Assembly: GCA_963800285.1 (NCBI GenBank)
Contig: CAWDAL010000010.1
Span: 289,186 to 353,185, forward strand
DNA from: DASUPK01 sp963800285
GTDB taxonomy: Bacteria > Actinomycetota > Thermoleophilia > Solirubrobacterales > 70-9
DNA: 64,000 nt
Direction: 5' to 3'
Part shown: positions 48,636 to 56,702 of the stretch, piece after piece
Position numbering within the stretch: position 1 is the stretch's first letter
Layout of the letters: each line of letters opens with the position of its first letter
Translations under genes and position numbers: made by a program
Notes under the pieces: generated by a model
What the model was told of the DNA's origin: nothing
What the model saw: the letters and a program-made list of their open reading frames with translations, nothing else
Databases searched by the model: none

Positions 48636-49895
48636 TCAGAGCGCGATGTAGCGGACTCCCACATACGCACTGGCGAGCGCGATCGAGACCACGGTGACCG
48701 GCAGCCCGACCCGCAGGAAGGCCATGAAGCCGATCGGCCGTCCGGCACGCTCGGTCAGTCCTGATGCCGCCACGTTCGCGGCGGCGGCGATTATCGTCGC
48801 GTTGCCCCCGAAGCACGCTCCGAGCGCCAGGGCCCACCAGTAGGCATCATCGCCGCCGCCCTGCAGCTCGGCGACCACCGGCACCATCGCCGTGGTGAAC
48901 GGGATGTTGTCGACCAGCGCCGAGCCGACGGCGGCGATCCAGGTGATGCCGAGCAACTCCGCCGTCCGGTCGCCGGCCGTCACATCCTTGATCCCTTCGG
49001 CGACGTGATCGATCGCCCCGGTGGCCTCGAGGGCCCCGACCATCACGAACAGCCCGATGAAGAAGAAGAGGGTCGACCACTCGATCTTGGCGAGCGCCTC
49101 CTCGAGCGGCACTCGGGTCACGAGCAGCGCCACCGCGGCTCCGGTGAGCGCCACCGTCGCCGGCTCGATGTGAAGCGACTGGTGCAGGAAGAAGAGCAGC
49201 ACCGTGGCGACCAGCACCGGTCCGCTGCGTCGCAGCTCGACCGGGTCGTGGATCGAAGCGCGCGCGTCGAGCTCCATGACGTGGCGGCGGCTCCGCTCCT
49301 CGATCCGCAGCTGGGGGCGGTAGTAGAGGTAGAGCGAGGCGACCACGACGAGGAGGGTGATCGCGGCGATCGGCGCCAAGTTGACGATGAACTGATTGAA
49401 CGAGAGCCCTGTCGCCCCGGCGATGATGATGTTGGGCGGATCGCCGATCAGGGTCGCAGTGCCGCCGATGTTTGAGCTCACCACCTCGATGATCACCAGC
49501 GGGATCGGGTCGATGTCGAGCGTGTCGGCGAGCAGGAAGGTGACCGGGACGATCAGCAGGATCGTGGTCAGGTTGTCGAGGAATGCGGAGAGCAGCGCCG
49601 TGGTCCCCGCGAGTGCGATCACCACCCGCAGGGGCTGCCCGTGGGAGAGCTGGCCGGCGCGAATCGCGATGTAGTCGTAGATCCCCGTCCGGCGGGTGAT
49701 TTCGACCAGGATCATCATTCCGGCGAGCAGGCCGATCGTGTTGAAATCGATGGCCTCGACCGCCTGTTCCTGGCCGAACTCCCCCACGAAGAGCACGACG
49801 ATTGCGGCGCCAAGGAGCGCCACGTTGGTGCGATGGAGCCGCTCGCCGGCGATCACAGCCAGGGCAAGGATGAATGTGGCTATAGCTATGGCCAT
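48636..49895 (-). CDS. ArsB/NhaD-family ion permease
   Basis: 419 residues, 11-12 hydrophobic segments. LLAGMMILVEITRRTGIYDYIAIRA, LDNLTTILLIVPVTF, SSNIGGTATLIGDPPNIIIAG and GACFGGNATIIAAAANV are the paired hairpin motifs of the IT superfamily. Members move arsenite, Na+/H+ or organic anions; the substrate is not fixed. The CBS gene downstream is a likely regulator. Confidence 0.9.
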   Translation of the reverse strand: MAIAIATFILALAVIAGERLHRTNVALLGAAIVVLFVGEFGQEQAVEAIDFNTIGLLAGMMILVEITRRTGIYDYIAIRAGQLSHGQPLRVVIALAGTTALLSAFLDNLTTILLIVPVTFLLADTLDIDPIPLVIIEVVSSNIGGTATLIGDPPNIIIAGATGLSFNQFIVNLAPIAAITLLVVVASLYLYYRPQLRIEERSRRHVMELDARASIHDPVELRRSGPVLVATVLLFFLHQSLHIEPATVALTGAAVALLVTRVPLEEALAKIEWSTLFFFIGLFVMVGALEATGAIDHVAEGIKDVTAGDRTAELLGITWIAAVGSALVDNIPFTTAMVPVVAELQGGGDDAYWWALALGACFGGNATIIAAAANVAASGLTERAGRPIGFMAFLRVGLPVTVVSIALASAYVGVRYIAL

Positions 49896-49960
49896 CTAGG
49901 CTCGGCCGCGGCCCGAAAGGGAGACGGGGATCGGCGGGCGTTCGTCGCGGGATCGCCGGG

Positions 49961-50164
49961 TCAGCCGCCCGGCAGAGGCAGGTTCTGTGATGAGGCGAGG
50001 AGGACGAGCGCCCCCGCAAGGACGCCGAGCACCAGCGCACCCGTGACCAGGAAGAACCAGACCATGGAGATGAGCCACCTGTCGTCGTCGCGGCGCGATT
50101 CGGGGTCGCCATCCCCGCTTGGGCCGGCCGCTGCGTCATCTTTGTCCCAATGGATTGCTTTCAT
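49961..50164 (-). CDS. small single-TM membrane protein
   Basis: 67 residues from ATG 50164. Acidic N-terminus (MKAIHWDKDDAAAGPSGDGDPES), then a membrane helix (LISMVWFFLVTGALVLGVLAGALVLLAS). High third-position GC. It sits 65 bases upstream of the ArsB/NhaD gene on the same strand and may be an accessory subunit. Family unknown. Confidence 0.58.
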   Translation of the reverse strand: MKAIHWDKDDAAAGPSGDGDPESRRDDDRWLISMVWFFLVTGALVLGVLAGALVLLASSQNLPLPGG

Positions 50165-50179
50165 GCCTACTTAAGGTGG

Positions 50180-50209
50180 GGGAAGGCGCCCCCGCCGGAG
50201 CGCCTTCCC
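50180..50209. other. 10-bp perfect hairpin upstream of the small membrane protein gene
   Basis: GGGAAGGCGC and GCGCCTTCCC pair perfectly around CCCCGCCGGA. It lies 15 bases outside the minus-strand gene start, in its untranslated leader or promoter. No T-run follows on either strand, so a simple terminator is unlikely; attenuator, operator or RNA-stability element are possible. Confidence 0.5.
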
Positions 50210-50292
50210 AGCCGTTTCGACCAGAGAGCTTCGACCGTCGCCTGCGGTGTCAGCCTCTTGGCACCATGCTGGCTGGCATCGGCCCGCGAGAG

Positions 50293-50312
50293 AATGGGTG
50301 AAAACACCCATT
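50293..50312. other. 8-bp perfect hairpin AATGGGTG-AAAA-CACCCATT
   Basis: Perfect 8-bp arms around AAAA, about 110 bases upstream of the sensor kinase. Could be an operator for the kinase operon or a stable RNA hairpin. Nothing else is recognised in the rest of the 50165-50421 gap. Confidence 0.5.
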
Positions 50313-50421
50313 TCCTGCAGCTGAGCGGCCGCAATCCTGGTCTCGACCCTCAGATCGCCCTCAGATGGAGGCTCTAGGCCGACAGCCGGTCCCGCATGCT
50401 CCGCTCTCGTACTCTCAAATC

Positions 50422-51435
50422 GTGGCCGTGAAGCGACACGAGCGCCAGCCAGCCGCCCGTGCGCGCAAGGGATACATCCCTCTTCTCTGGCGCGTATTCG
50501 CGCTGAACGCAGTGGTGCTGGCGGCAGCCGTGGCCCTCACCGTGATCGTTCTGCCTCCGCGTTTCTCGGCCCCGGCGGCGGAGGAGGAGATCGCGATCCT
50601 GATCGCATCGCTCGGACTGATGCTCGTGATCAACCTGCTGCTGCTGCGCCATGCATTTGCGCCGCTCGACCGCCTCACCCAGCTGATGCGCGAGGTCGAT
50701 CTGCTGCGGCCCGGCCAGCGGGTCCCGGTTGAGGCCTCAGCATCCGAGGTCAGGGAACTGGCTACCTCATTCAACGAGATGCTCACTCGCCTCGAGACGG
50801 AGCGCCAGGAGAGCACGAGCAAGGCGCTCGCGGCACAGGAAGCCGAGCGCCTCAGGGTGGCCCAGGAGCTCCATGACGAGGTCGGGCAGAGCCTGACCGC
50901 CGTTCTGCTGGACCTCGCTCGCGCCGAACGCCAGGCACCGGCTGCCCTCAAGAGTGAGCTTCGCGGGATCCAGGAGGGCGTCCGCGCGAGCCTCGACGAC
51001 GCTCGCCGCATCGCGCTCGAGCTGCGCCCGGAGGCGCTCGACGATCTCGGGCTGGCCGCGGCGCTGCGCGTGCTCGCCGATCGCCTCGGCGAGCGGGCCG
51101 GGATCGACATCGACCGCCGGATCGAGCGTGAGCTGCCCGTCCTCGGGTACGACCAGGAGCTGGTCGTGTACCGGGTCGCACAGGAGGCTCTCACAAACGT
51201 GGTCCGTCACGCCAACGCCCAACGCGCCGAGCTCTCGCTGACGACAAATGGGCGCAGCCTCGTCCTGCGCGTGCGCGACGATGGCAGCGGGCTCCGCGGC
51301 ACACCCTCCGGCGGCGGCGGAATTCGCGGAATGCGCGAGCGCGCCCTGATGGTTCGTGCCGACCTGAACATCACTGAACGCCCCGAGGGAGGCGTGGAGG
51401 TGGCGCTCGACGTGCCGATCGGCGGGGAACAGTGA
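50422..51435 (+). CDS. NarL-type membrane sensor histidine kinase
   Basis: 337 residues from GTG 50422 (MAVKRHERQ). Two membrane segments (FALNAVVLAAAVALTVIVLP and IAILIASLGLMLVINLLLLRHAF), a HAMP-like linker (LDRLTQLMREVDLLRPGQRVPVEASASEVRELATSFNEML), HisKA_3 with phospho-His in RLRVAQELHDEVGQSLTAVLLDL, and HATPase motifs EALTNVVRHANA and DDGSG...GIRGMRERALMV. No extracellular sensing domain of note. Overlaps its response regulator by four bases. Confidence 0.92.
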   Translation: MAVKRHERQPAARARKGYIPLLWRVFALNAVVLAAAVALTVIVLPPRFSAPAAEEEIAILIASLGLMLVINLLLLRHAFAPLDRLTQLMREVDLLRPGQRVPVEASASEVRELATSFNEMLTRLETERQESTSKALAAQEAERLRVAQELHDEVGQSLTAVLLDLARAERQAPAALKSELRGIQEGVRASLDDARRIALELRPEALDDLGLAAALRVLADRLGERAGIDIDRRIERELPVLGYDQELVVYRVAQEALTNVVRHANAQRAELSLTTNGRSLVLRVRDDGSGLRGTPSGGGGIRGMRERALMVRADLNITERPEGGVEVALDVPIGGEQ

Positions 51436-52088
51436 TTCCCCTGACCACCAAGATCCTGCTCGCCGACGACCACGCCGTGGTCCGGCGGGGCCTTCGGCTG
51501 GTGCTCGACGCGGAACCGGACCTGCAGGTTGTGGCTGAGGCGGGCGACGGCGGCGCCGCCGTCGAGCGGGCTTTGGCGGAGGACGTCGACCTCGCGGTGC
51601 TGGACGTGACCATGCCCCGGCTCACGGGCCTCCAGGCCGCCCGCGAGCTCTCGAAACGGCGGCCGGCGCTCAGGGTCCTGATCCTCTCCATGCATGACAA
51701 CGAGCAGTACCTCTTCCAGGCACTGCGAGCCGGCGCGTCCGGGTACGTGCTGAAGTCGGCGGCCGACCGCGACCTGGTCGAGGCCTGCCGCTCGGCAATG
51801 CGCGGCGAGCCCTTCGTCTACCCGAGGGGCGTGGCGGCGCTGATCCGTGAATATCTGGAGGCGGCCCAGGAGGGTGGGCTGGAGAGCGAGGATCCGCTGA
51901 CGCCGCGCGAGCTCGAGGTCGTGAAGCTGATCGCCGAGAGCTACACGACGCGGGAGATCGCGGAGGCGCTGGTGATAAGCGAGAAGACCGTGGAACGGCA
52001 CCGAGCCAACGTGCTGGAGAAGCTCGGGTTCCACGACCGCGTCGCGCTGACGCGGTACGCGATCCGCCGAGGGCTCGTCGAGCCCTGA
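51432..52088 (+). CDS. NarL/FixJ response regulator
   Basis: 218 residues from GTG 51432. Receiver ILLADDHAVVRRGLRLVL, phospho-acceptor Asp in LAVLDVTMPRLTG, Thr/Ser switch in ILILSMHD, Lys in YVLKSA. LuxR HTH: LTPRELEVVKLIAESYTTREIAEALVISEKTVERHRANVLEKLGFHDRVALTRYAI. Cognate of the preceding kinase. Confidence 0.94.
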   Translation: MIPLTTKILLADDHAVVRRGLRLVLDAEPDLQVVAEAGDGGAAVERALAEDVDLAVLDVTMPRLTGLQAARELSKRRPALRVLILSMHDNEQYLFQALRAGASGYVLKSAADRDLVEACRSAMRGEPFVYPRGVAALIREYLEAAQEGGLESEDPLTPRELEVVKLIAESYTTREIAEALVISEKTVERHRANVLEKLGFHDRVALTRYAIRRGLVEP

Positions 52089-52196
52089 CCGCCCTGCGAA
52101 TGGGAGGTCGGCCCCGGTCGATCTGCATGTTTCCCCCGATGGTCGACACGGGAGCGGCTTGCCAGGCTGGCCGTGCATGCGACGCGGAGACCGCAA

Positions 52197-52832
52197 ATGA
52201 GGACGCTCACCGAGAAAACTGCTCAAGCGGCCTCCGTTGATCGCACCGAGGTAGTCACAGTCCTGGTGGTCGACGATCACCAGGCTGTCCGCCTCGGAGT
52301 CCAGATGCTCCTCGACGATGAGCCGGGGATCGAGGTCGTCGCGGCAGCCGCGTCCTTCAGCGAGGGGCTGGCCGCCGCACGGCGGGTAGCTCCGGATGTA
52401 GCCGTGGTCGACTATCACCTGCCCGGGCGCGATGGCTTGACCCTGACCCGCAAGCTGGTGACGACGACGCAGCCGCCCCGCGTGCTCGTCTTCTCCGCCT
52501 ACGCCGACCAGCGGCTGGAGCTCGCTGCCCTCCTGGCCGGTGCCGATGGCGTGCTCGGCAAGAACAGCCTCGGATTGGAGCTCTGCCAGCAGATCGAGGC
52601 CCTGGCCCGGGGTAGAAGTCCCCGGCCCTCAGTCTCGACTCGGGTGCTCGCGGCGGCCAGCGAGGAGATGGAGATTGAGGATCGACCGATTCTCGGCATG
52701 CTCGCCGCGGGTACCACGCCCGACGAGATCAAGAGAGTGCTGGGTCTGAGCAGGGAGGAGCTCGAGATCCGGCGCTCGGCGATGCTCCAGCGTCTCAAGG
52801 CGCCGCCGAGGCTGTCCGGACCTGGAACGTAA
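52197..52832 (+). CDS. response regulator with degenerate LuxR-type C-terminus
   Basis: 211 residues from ATG 52197 (CGGAGA seven bases upstream). Receiver TVLVVDDHQAVRLGVQMLLDDEPG, Asp in VAVVDYHLPGRDGL, switch Ser in VLVFSAYAD, Lys in VLGKNSLG. The C-terminus, DRPILGMLAAGTTPDEIKRVLGLSREELEIRRSAMLQRLKA, resembles a LuxR HTH but with a poor recognition helix. Probably a second output of the same kinase, or an off-DNA regulator. Confidence 0.86.
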   Translation: MRTLTEKTAQAASVDRTEVVTVLVVDDHQAVRLGVQMLLDDEPGIEVVAAAASFSEGLAAARRVAPDVAVVDYHLPGRDGLTLTRKLVTTTQPPRVLVFSAYADQRLELAALLAGADGVLGKNSLGLELCQQIEALARGRSPRPSVSTRVLAAASEEMEIEDRPILGMLAAGTTPDEIKRVLGLSREELEIRRSAMLQRLKAPPRLSGPGT

Positions 52833-52853
52833 GCGACCGAAAGGAGCCGTGCT

Positions 52854-52919
52854 GTGCCGCAGATCATCGTGAAGGCAAGCTCACGCGCTTCCCCTTTCGC
52901 GTGGAAAGCAGAACGCTGA
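52854..52919 (+). pseudogene. orphan 5' end of a gene (21 codons)
   Basis: GTG 52854 with AAGGAG eight bases upstream reads MPQIIVKASSRASPFAWKAER and stops at 52917-52919. MPQIIVKA looks like a normal N-terminus, but the rest is repeat sequence: the first palindrome begins at 52890. Most likely a gene cut off by the repeat array or by deletion. Confidence 0.4.
52890..52911. repeat. palindromic repeat copy 1 (divergent)
   Basis: CCCCTTTCGCGTGGAAAGCA core. CTTT and AAAG arms of the family are kept; the outer GCTGC arm is degraded. First of four copies in 160 bp. Confidence 0.5.
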
Positions 52920-52945
52920 GCCACGAAACAGGGCTGCCGCAAAGC

Positions 52946-52968
52946 GCCGCTTTTGGGCGAGAAGCAGC
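52946..52968. repeat. palindromic repeat copy 2
   Basis: GCCGCTTTTGGGC and GAGAAGCAGC, followed by ACTCTCGCC, as in copies 3 and 5. Arms GCCGCTT/AAGCAGC. Confidence 0.6.
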
Positions 52969-52987
52969 ACTCTCGCCTGCGGAAAGC

Positions 52988-53009
52988 GCTCCTTTCCATG
53001 CAAAGCAGC
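52988..53009. repeat. palindromic repeat copy 3
   Basis: GCTCCTTTCC then ATGCAAAGCAGC, followed by ACTCC. Near-perfect arms around CCATGC. Confidence 0.75.
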
Positions 53010-53030
53010 ACTCCCCGAACCGGGCCGCAC

Positions 53031-53051
53031 CCGCTTTGCGCGAAAAGCAGC
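53031..53051. repeat. palindromic repeat copy 4
   Basis: CCGCTTTGCGCG then AAAAGCAGC. Last of the four clustered copies. Confidence 0.55.
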
Positions 53052-53177
53052 AGCCAAGGTCCAAGGCGAAAGCGTGTCCCGAATATGTCCCGAGATATGC
53101 AAATTCGGAGGGCCCTTCAGCGACCTGAGATGACCCGATCCGTGCCTGGAGAACCTGACCCGACCGCCAAGCCTGAG

Positions 53178-53220
53178 CCTGCAAAGCCGTTTACACCGGT
53201 TCGATTCCGGTAGGCGCCTC
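53178..53220 (+). other. tRNA-Cys 3'-half remnant (candidate attachment site)
   Basis: From the anticodon loop onward the sequence matches a tRNA: CCTGCAAAG (anticodon GCA, Cys), GCCGT of the anticodon stem, T-arm ACCGG-TTCGATT-CCGGT, then acceptor AGGCGCC and TC. The 5' half is absent; the expected partner arm ACGGC and a 5' acceptor GGCGCCT are not upstream. A tRNA 3' half beginning in the anticodon loop is the usual scar of tRNA-targeted integration. Confidence 0.7.
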
Positions 53221-53345
53221 TCAGAAGTCCCGCTAATCGAGACCTTCGCCAGAACCGCGGGGCCGTAAACGCCAAAGCGTGACCGGTGCGATCGCAGTCG
53301 CCTTGGGCGTTGCGCTGGATTGCGGCGTCAGAACTGAGACTTGTT

Positions 53346-53666
53346 TCAAAGGACGCGTTCGAGGACGAGGTACTTCCGACTGGAGACCAGATGCGCCAAG
53401 TCATCAGCCAACTCCTGAGTCCGTTCCTCGGCCTGTTGCTCCCAGTTTTCGACGTTGACGATCTCCGCCATCAGCACGTAATCGGCCGCTTCACCCCCAC
53501 CCGCCTGTCCGGGCACATTCATCGGCCGCGTCAATCGATAATCCGACATCGTGTCCAGCGAGCTACTGACGATGTCCCGATCGCTGGCCATCAGACGCTC
53601 AAAGTCCTCGGCCAGCTCGGGCGAGCGCAGAGAGAACCACATGACCAGTGTTGCCGCCGTCGCCAT
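53346..53666 (-). CDS. hypothetical dimeric alpha/beta-barrel-like protein
   Basis: 106 residues from ATG 53666; TTG 53669 and ATG 53642 (MWFSLRS) are alternatives. TLVMWFSLRSPELAEDFERLMASDRDIVSSSLDTMSDYRLTRP and ADYVLMAEIVNVENWEQQAEERTQELADDLAHLVSS fit a ferredoxin-like dimeric barrel (EthD/stress-responsive type). Function unknown. Confidence 0.68.
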   Translation of the reverse strand: MATAATLVMWFSLRSPELAEDFERLMASDRDIVSSSLDTMSDYRLTRPMNVPGQAGGGEAADYVLMAEIVNVENWEQQAEERTQELADDLAHLVSSRKYLVLERVL

Positions 53667-53774
53667 CAACGGAACGCAATGTACTCAACGTCTTTGGCAG
53701 GCGCGGTCGCAAGTGACTCGAGCCCGCGAGCCTAAAGAACTACTGCTCACGTCCAAAGCAGTGGTTGTGGGGAA

Positions 53775-54617
53775 TCAGGCGAACCGCTTGACGAAGTCGA
53801 GTGCAGTCTGGGCGACCTCGTGCCAGCCGCTGTCGATCGTCAGCGCGTGGCCGCGGTTCGGGATCGTCTTCAGCTCGGTCACGCCCTCGTTGCGCTTCTG
53901 CCGCTTGTAGGCGGCCTTGGCGATCGCTGGGTGGACGGTGTGGTCGTCGTCGCCTTCGACGATCAGCAGCGGGCCCCGCTCCGGGTTCTTCGTATCGACC
54001 TTGGCCTCCGTGAACGGGTTCAGGTTCGCGTTCGCCATCTGGATCAGGGCCACCCCGGGCGCCGCCACGTGATAGGTGTCGTAGAGCCGCCGCGCCTCCT
54101 CCTCGTCCAGCGCGTTCGCCCAGCCGTATTTGAACTGTTCGAAGGTGAGGGTGATCGCGCGTCGTCGGTTGAAGGGGTTCCTGAGAATCGGGGCGGAGAC
54201 CTTCAGCGTGGAGTACGGGAGCGGCAGCACGCCCCGGAACGGCCCCGGGTCGATCGCCACGGTCGCGGCGGAGTGTCCGCGGCCGGCGACAATCTCGGCC
54301 AGCAGCCCGCCGGTGGAATGGCCTATCACGGCGGGCTTCTTCTCCAGCGCATCGATCACCTCGGTCGTGTGATCGGCGACCCGCCCGAGTGACTTTCCGG
54401 CAAAGACGTCGGGGTTCGCCCTCGCCTCCTCGACGGTCTCGGGATCGTTGGGCCAGTCGGGCGTCAACGGCGCGTAGCCGCCCTCCCTGAAGAAGTCCGC
54501 CCACCGGTCCCAGCTGCTCGGCAAGAGCCAGAGCCCGTGGATGAAGGCGACGGGGGTGTTGCCGGAGGCGTTGGCCGCCTCGATCTGTCCCTGCTCCCGC
54601 TCGGAGATCGACGCCAT
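53775..54617 (-). CDS. alpha/beta hydrolase
   Basis: 280 residues from ATG 54617; GGGGAG lies six bases upstream. Oxyanion region VAFIHGLWLLPSSWDRW, nucleophile VIGHSTGGLLAEIVAG, acid VEGDDDHTVHP, and His in PNRGHALTID. A typical esterase/lipase-like enzyme; substrate unknown. Divergent from LtrA. Confidence 0.9.
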   Translation of the reverse strand: MASISEREQGQIEAANASGNTPVAFIHGLWLLPSSWDRWADFFREGGYAPLTPDWPNDPETVEEARANPDVFAGKSLGRVADHTTEVIDALEKKPAVIGHSTGGLLAEIVAGRGHSAATVAIDPGPFRGVLPLPYSTLKVSAPILRNPFNRRRAITLTFEQFKYGWANALDEEEARRLYDTYHVAAPGVALIQMANANLNPFTEAKVDTKNPERGPLLIVEGDDDHTVHPAIAKAAYKRQKRNEGVTELKTIPNRGHALTIDSGWHEVAQTALDFVKRFA

Positions 54618-54737
54618 AGGAACTCCCCTCGGTCGCGGTGGCAAGTCAGTCAACCCTACCGGACAGCGAATCGACGACGACCGGCAGGCGGAACGCGAAC
54701 CGCGTGTCACCCGAGACCGCTCGCCTATGCTCGCGGC

Positions 54738-55919
54738 GTGGCGGCCACCCCGAGCCCGATCATCCCGGAGCTGCCGATCATCCGCGCTCATGGGGAGGGC
54801 GAACAGCGAGCGACGTTCTTCGAGCTTTTCTTCGACCTCGTCTACGTCTTCGCTGTCACCCAGCTGTCGCACCATCTGCTCGCGGATATCAGCTGGTCGG
54901 GCGCGGCCGAGACGGCGTTCATGCTCGTCGCCCTGTACTGGGCGTGGAACTACACGACGTGGATGACGAACTGGTTCGACCCGGACACGGCGCCCGTCCG
55001 GCTCGTGCTGGTGTTCGTGATGGCCGCAAGCTTGCTGATGGCGGTCGCGATCCCGGAGGGGTTCGGTGAACACGCGCTGCTGTTCGCGTGCGCATACTCA
55101 GGTCTGCAGATCGGGCGCAACGCGTTCGTTGTCGCGGTTACGCCACGCGGCTTGTTCAATCAGAACTTCCGCCAGATCTTGGCCTGGAGCATGCTCTCGG
55201 CGCCGCTGTGGGTCGCCGGCGGCCTCGTCGACACCGAGGCGTTGCGCTGGGTTCTGTGGCTGGGTGCCCTTGGACTTGACCTCGCGGCGCCGCTGCTGAC
55301 GTATTGGCTGCCCGGCGTGGGCGCTACCTCCATGAGCCAGTGGCAGATCGAGAGCGCCCATTTCGGCGAGCGCTTCCAGCTGTTCGTGATCATCGTGCTC
55401 GGAGAGAGCATCGTTCTCGCAGGGGCCACTGCCTCGGATACGGGGTTGAGCCTCGAGGTCGTCGCCGCGCTCCTGCTCGCCTTCCTCTCCTCGACGGCGC
55501 TGTGGTGGCTCTACTTCGGCCAGATCGCTGGCAGGGTGTTGGAGCGGATGCGCGCGGCCACCGCCGAGGAGCGGGGCCAGATCGGCCGCGACATCTACAC
55601 CTACCTACACCTCCCAATCGTGGCGGGAATCGTCCTCGTCGCGGTCGGCGACGAGCTCGTGATCGCGCACCCGACGGACGCCCTTCATGACTCGGGAGCG
55701 CTGGTCACGCTCGGAGCCCCAGCCCTCTTTCTCGCCGGTCTGATGGCTTGCGCCGCCAGGATCGGCCAGGCCCAGAGCTTGCCGCGGGCCGTGGTGGTCA
55801 TCGCGCTCCTCGCCGCCGTGCCGCTCGCCGCCGGCGCCGACGCGCTTGTCGCGTCGGGCGTGCTCACCGCGCTCTTGGCCGCGCTCGTGGTCGCCGAGCA
55901 GCTGCGCAGCGCGTCCTGA
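54738..55919 (+). CDS. low temperature requirement A (LtrA) family membrane protein
   Basis: 393 residues from GTG 54738. EGEQRATFFELFFDLVYVFAVTQLSHHLL is the hallmark LtrA opening; about 11 membrane segments follow, with WAWNYTTWMTNWFDPD, RNAFVV and ERFQLFVIIVLGESIVLAGA as conserved motifs. Named for growth of Listeria at low temperature; its biochemical role is unknown. Confidence 0.93.
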   Translation: MAATPSPIIPELPIIRAHGEGEQRATFFELFFDLVYVFAVTQLSHHLLADISWSGAAETAFMLVALYWAWNYTTWMTNWFDPDTAPVRLVLVFVMAASLLMAVAIPEGFGEHALLFACAYSGLQIGRNAFVVAVTPRGLFNQNFRQILAWSMLSAPLWVAGGLVDTEALRWVLWLGALGLDLAAPLLTYWLPGVGATSMSQWQIESAHFGERFQLFVIIVLGESIVLAGATASDTGLSLEVVAALLLAFLSSTALWWLYFGQIAGRVLERMRAATAEERGQIGRDIYTYLHLPIVAGIVLVAVGDELVIAHPTDALHDSGALVTLGAPALFLAGLMACAARIGQAQSLPRAVVVIALLAAVPLAAGADALVASGVLTALLAALVVAEQLRSAS

Positions 55920-56202
55920 GCCGAACGCCCGGGCTTGCGGAGGCCCGCGGTGGCAACACCTGATGCACGCGTCCCGCGAGCCATCCATCAGAGACCCTCC
56001 GGTTATCGTGGGAGCGTGCCGTCTGTTCTGTGCTCGGCTCGTAGCGTCCGCACCGCGAGCTGCGGGACACTCGAATTCCCATTGGCTCAGTGCAGTAGGG
56101 TGGACGCAACGGTTACTGGACTCGCTGACGAGCCGAAGCCTCGACACGCCATCCCGCTCAGTTTCCTGTCCGGTAGGACCAACCAGAACCTGAGGGGCGC
56201 CT

Positions 56203-56700
56203 ATGGAAGGCACGGCATTGACCGAGTCCGCGGCCGCGGAGGAGATTCGCGAGTTCAGGATCGAGGTCCCCGCCGCCGAGCTCGAGGATCTGCGAGGGCG
56301 CATCCAGGCGACGAGATGGCCCGATCGCGAAGTCGATCCTTCGCAGGGGGTGCAGCTGGAGACGATCCAAGCGCTCGCCGACTACTGGGCCACTGACTAC
56401 GACTGGCGCGCCCTCGAGGAGCGCTATGCGGCCCTGCCCCGCTTCGTCACCGAGATCGACGGCGTGGACATCCACTTCATCCACGCGCGCTCGGAGCATG
56501 AGGACGCCCTGCCGATGATCGTCACCCACGGGTGGCCGGGATCGACCGTAGAGCAGCTCAAGATCATCGACCCGCTCACCAAGCCATATCCCAACCTCGT
56601 CCACTACAACCGGATCGAGGAGGGCGGTCACTTCGCCGCCTGGGAGCAGCCCGAGGTCTTCTCTGAGGAGATGCGGGCGGCCTTCAGGTCGGTGCGCTAG
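56203..56700 (+). pseudogene. epoxide hydrolase with large internal deletion
   Basis: 165 residues from ATG 56203. The EHN domain is complete (IREFRIEVPAAELEDLRGRIQATRWPD, YDWRALEERYAALPRFVTEIDGVDIHFIHARSEHEDALPMIVTHGWPGS). It then jumps after LKIIDPLT to KPYPNLVHYNRIEEGGHFAAWEQPEVFSEEMRAAF, the normal extreme C-terminus. About 200 residues are missing in frame, including the nucleophile Asp and cap. Normal length is near 380. A deletion remnant without activity, or a domain of unknown use. Confidence 0.82.
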
Positions 56701-56702
56701 CC

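Larger units (their letters stand above)
52833..53345. other. gene-poor gap with palindromic repeats and a tRNA-Cys remnant
   Basis: The 513-bp gap holds a truncated coding start (52854), four GCTGCTTT-type palindromes (52890-53051) and the 3' half of a tRNA-Cys (53178-53220). From 53221 to 53345 I see nothing further. The mixture looks like a junction between core and inserted DNA. Confidence 0.6.

Noticed and set aside
51207..52418. A 403-codon minus-strand frame opposite the response regulators
   Set aside because: It crosses two well-conserved regulator genes and shows no motif; shadow of GC-rich codons.
52890..53051. CRISPR array
   Set aside because: Four palindromic copies occur at uneven spacing and differ in sequence; CRISPR repeats would be near-identical with uniform spacers, and no cas gene is present.
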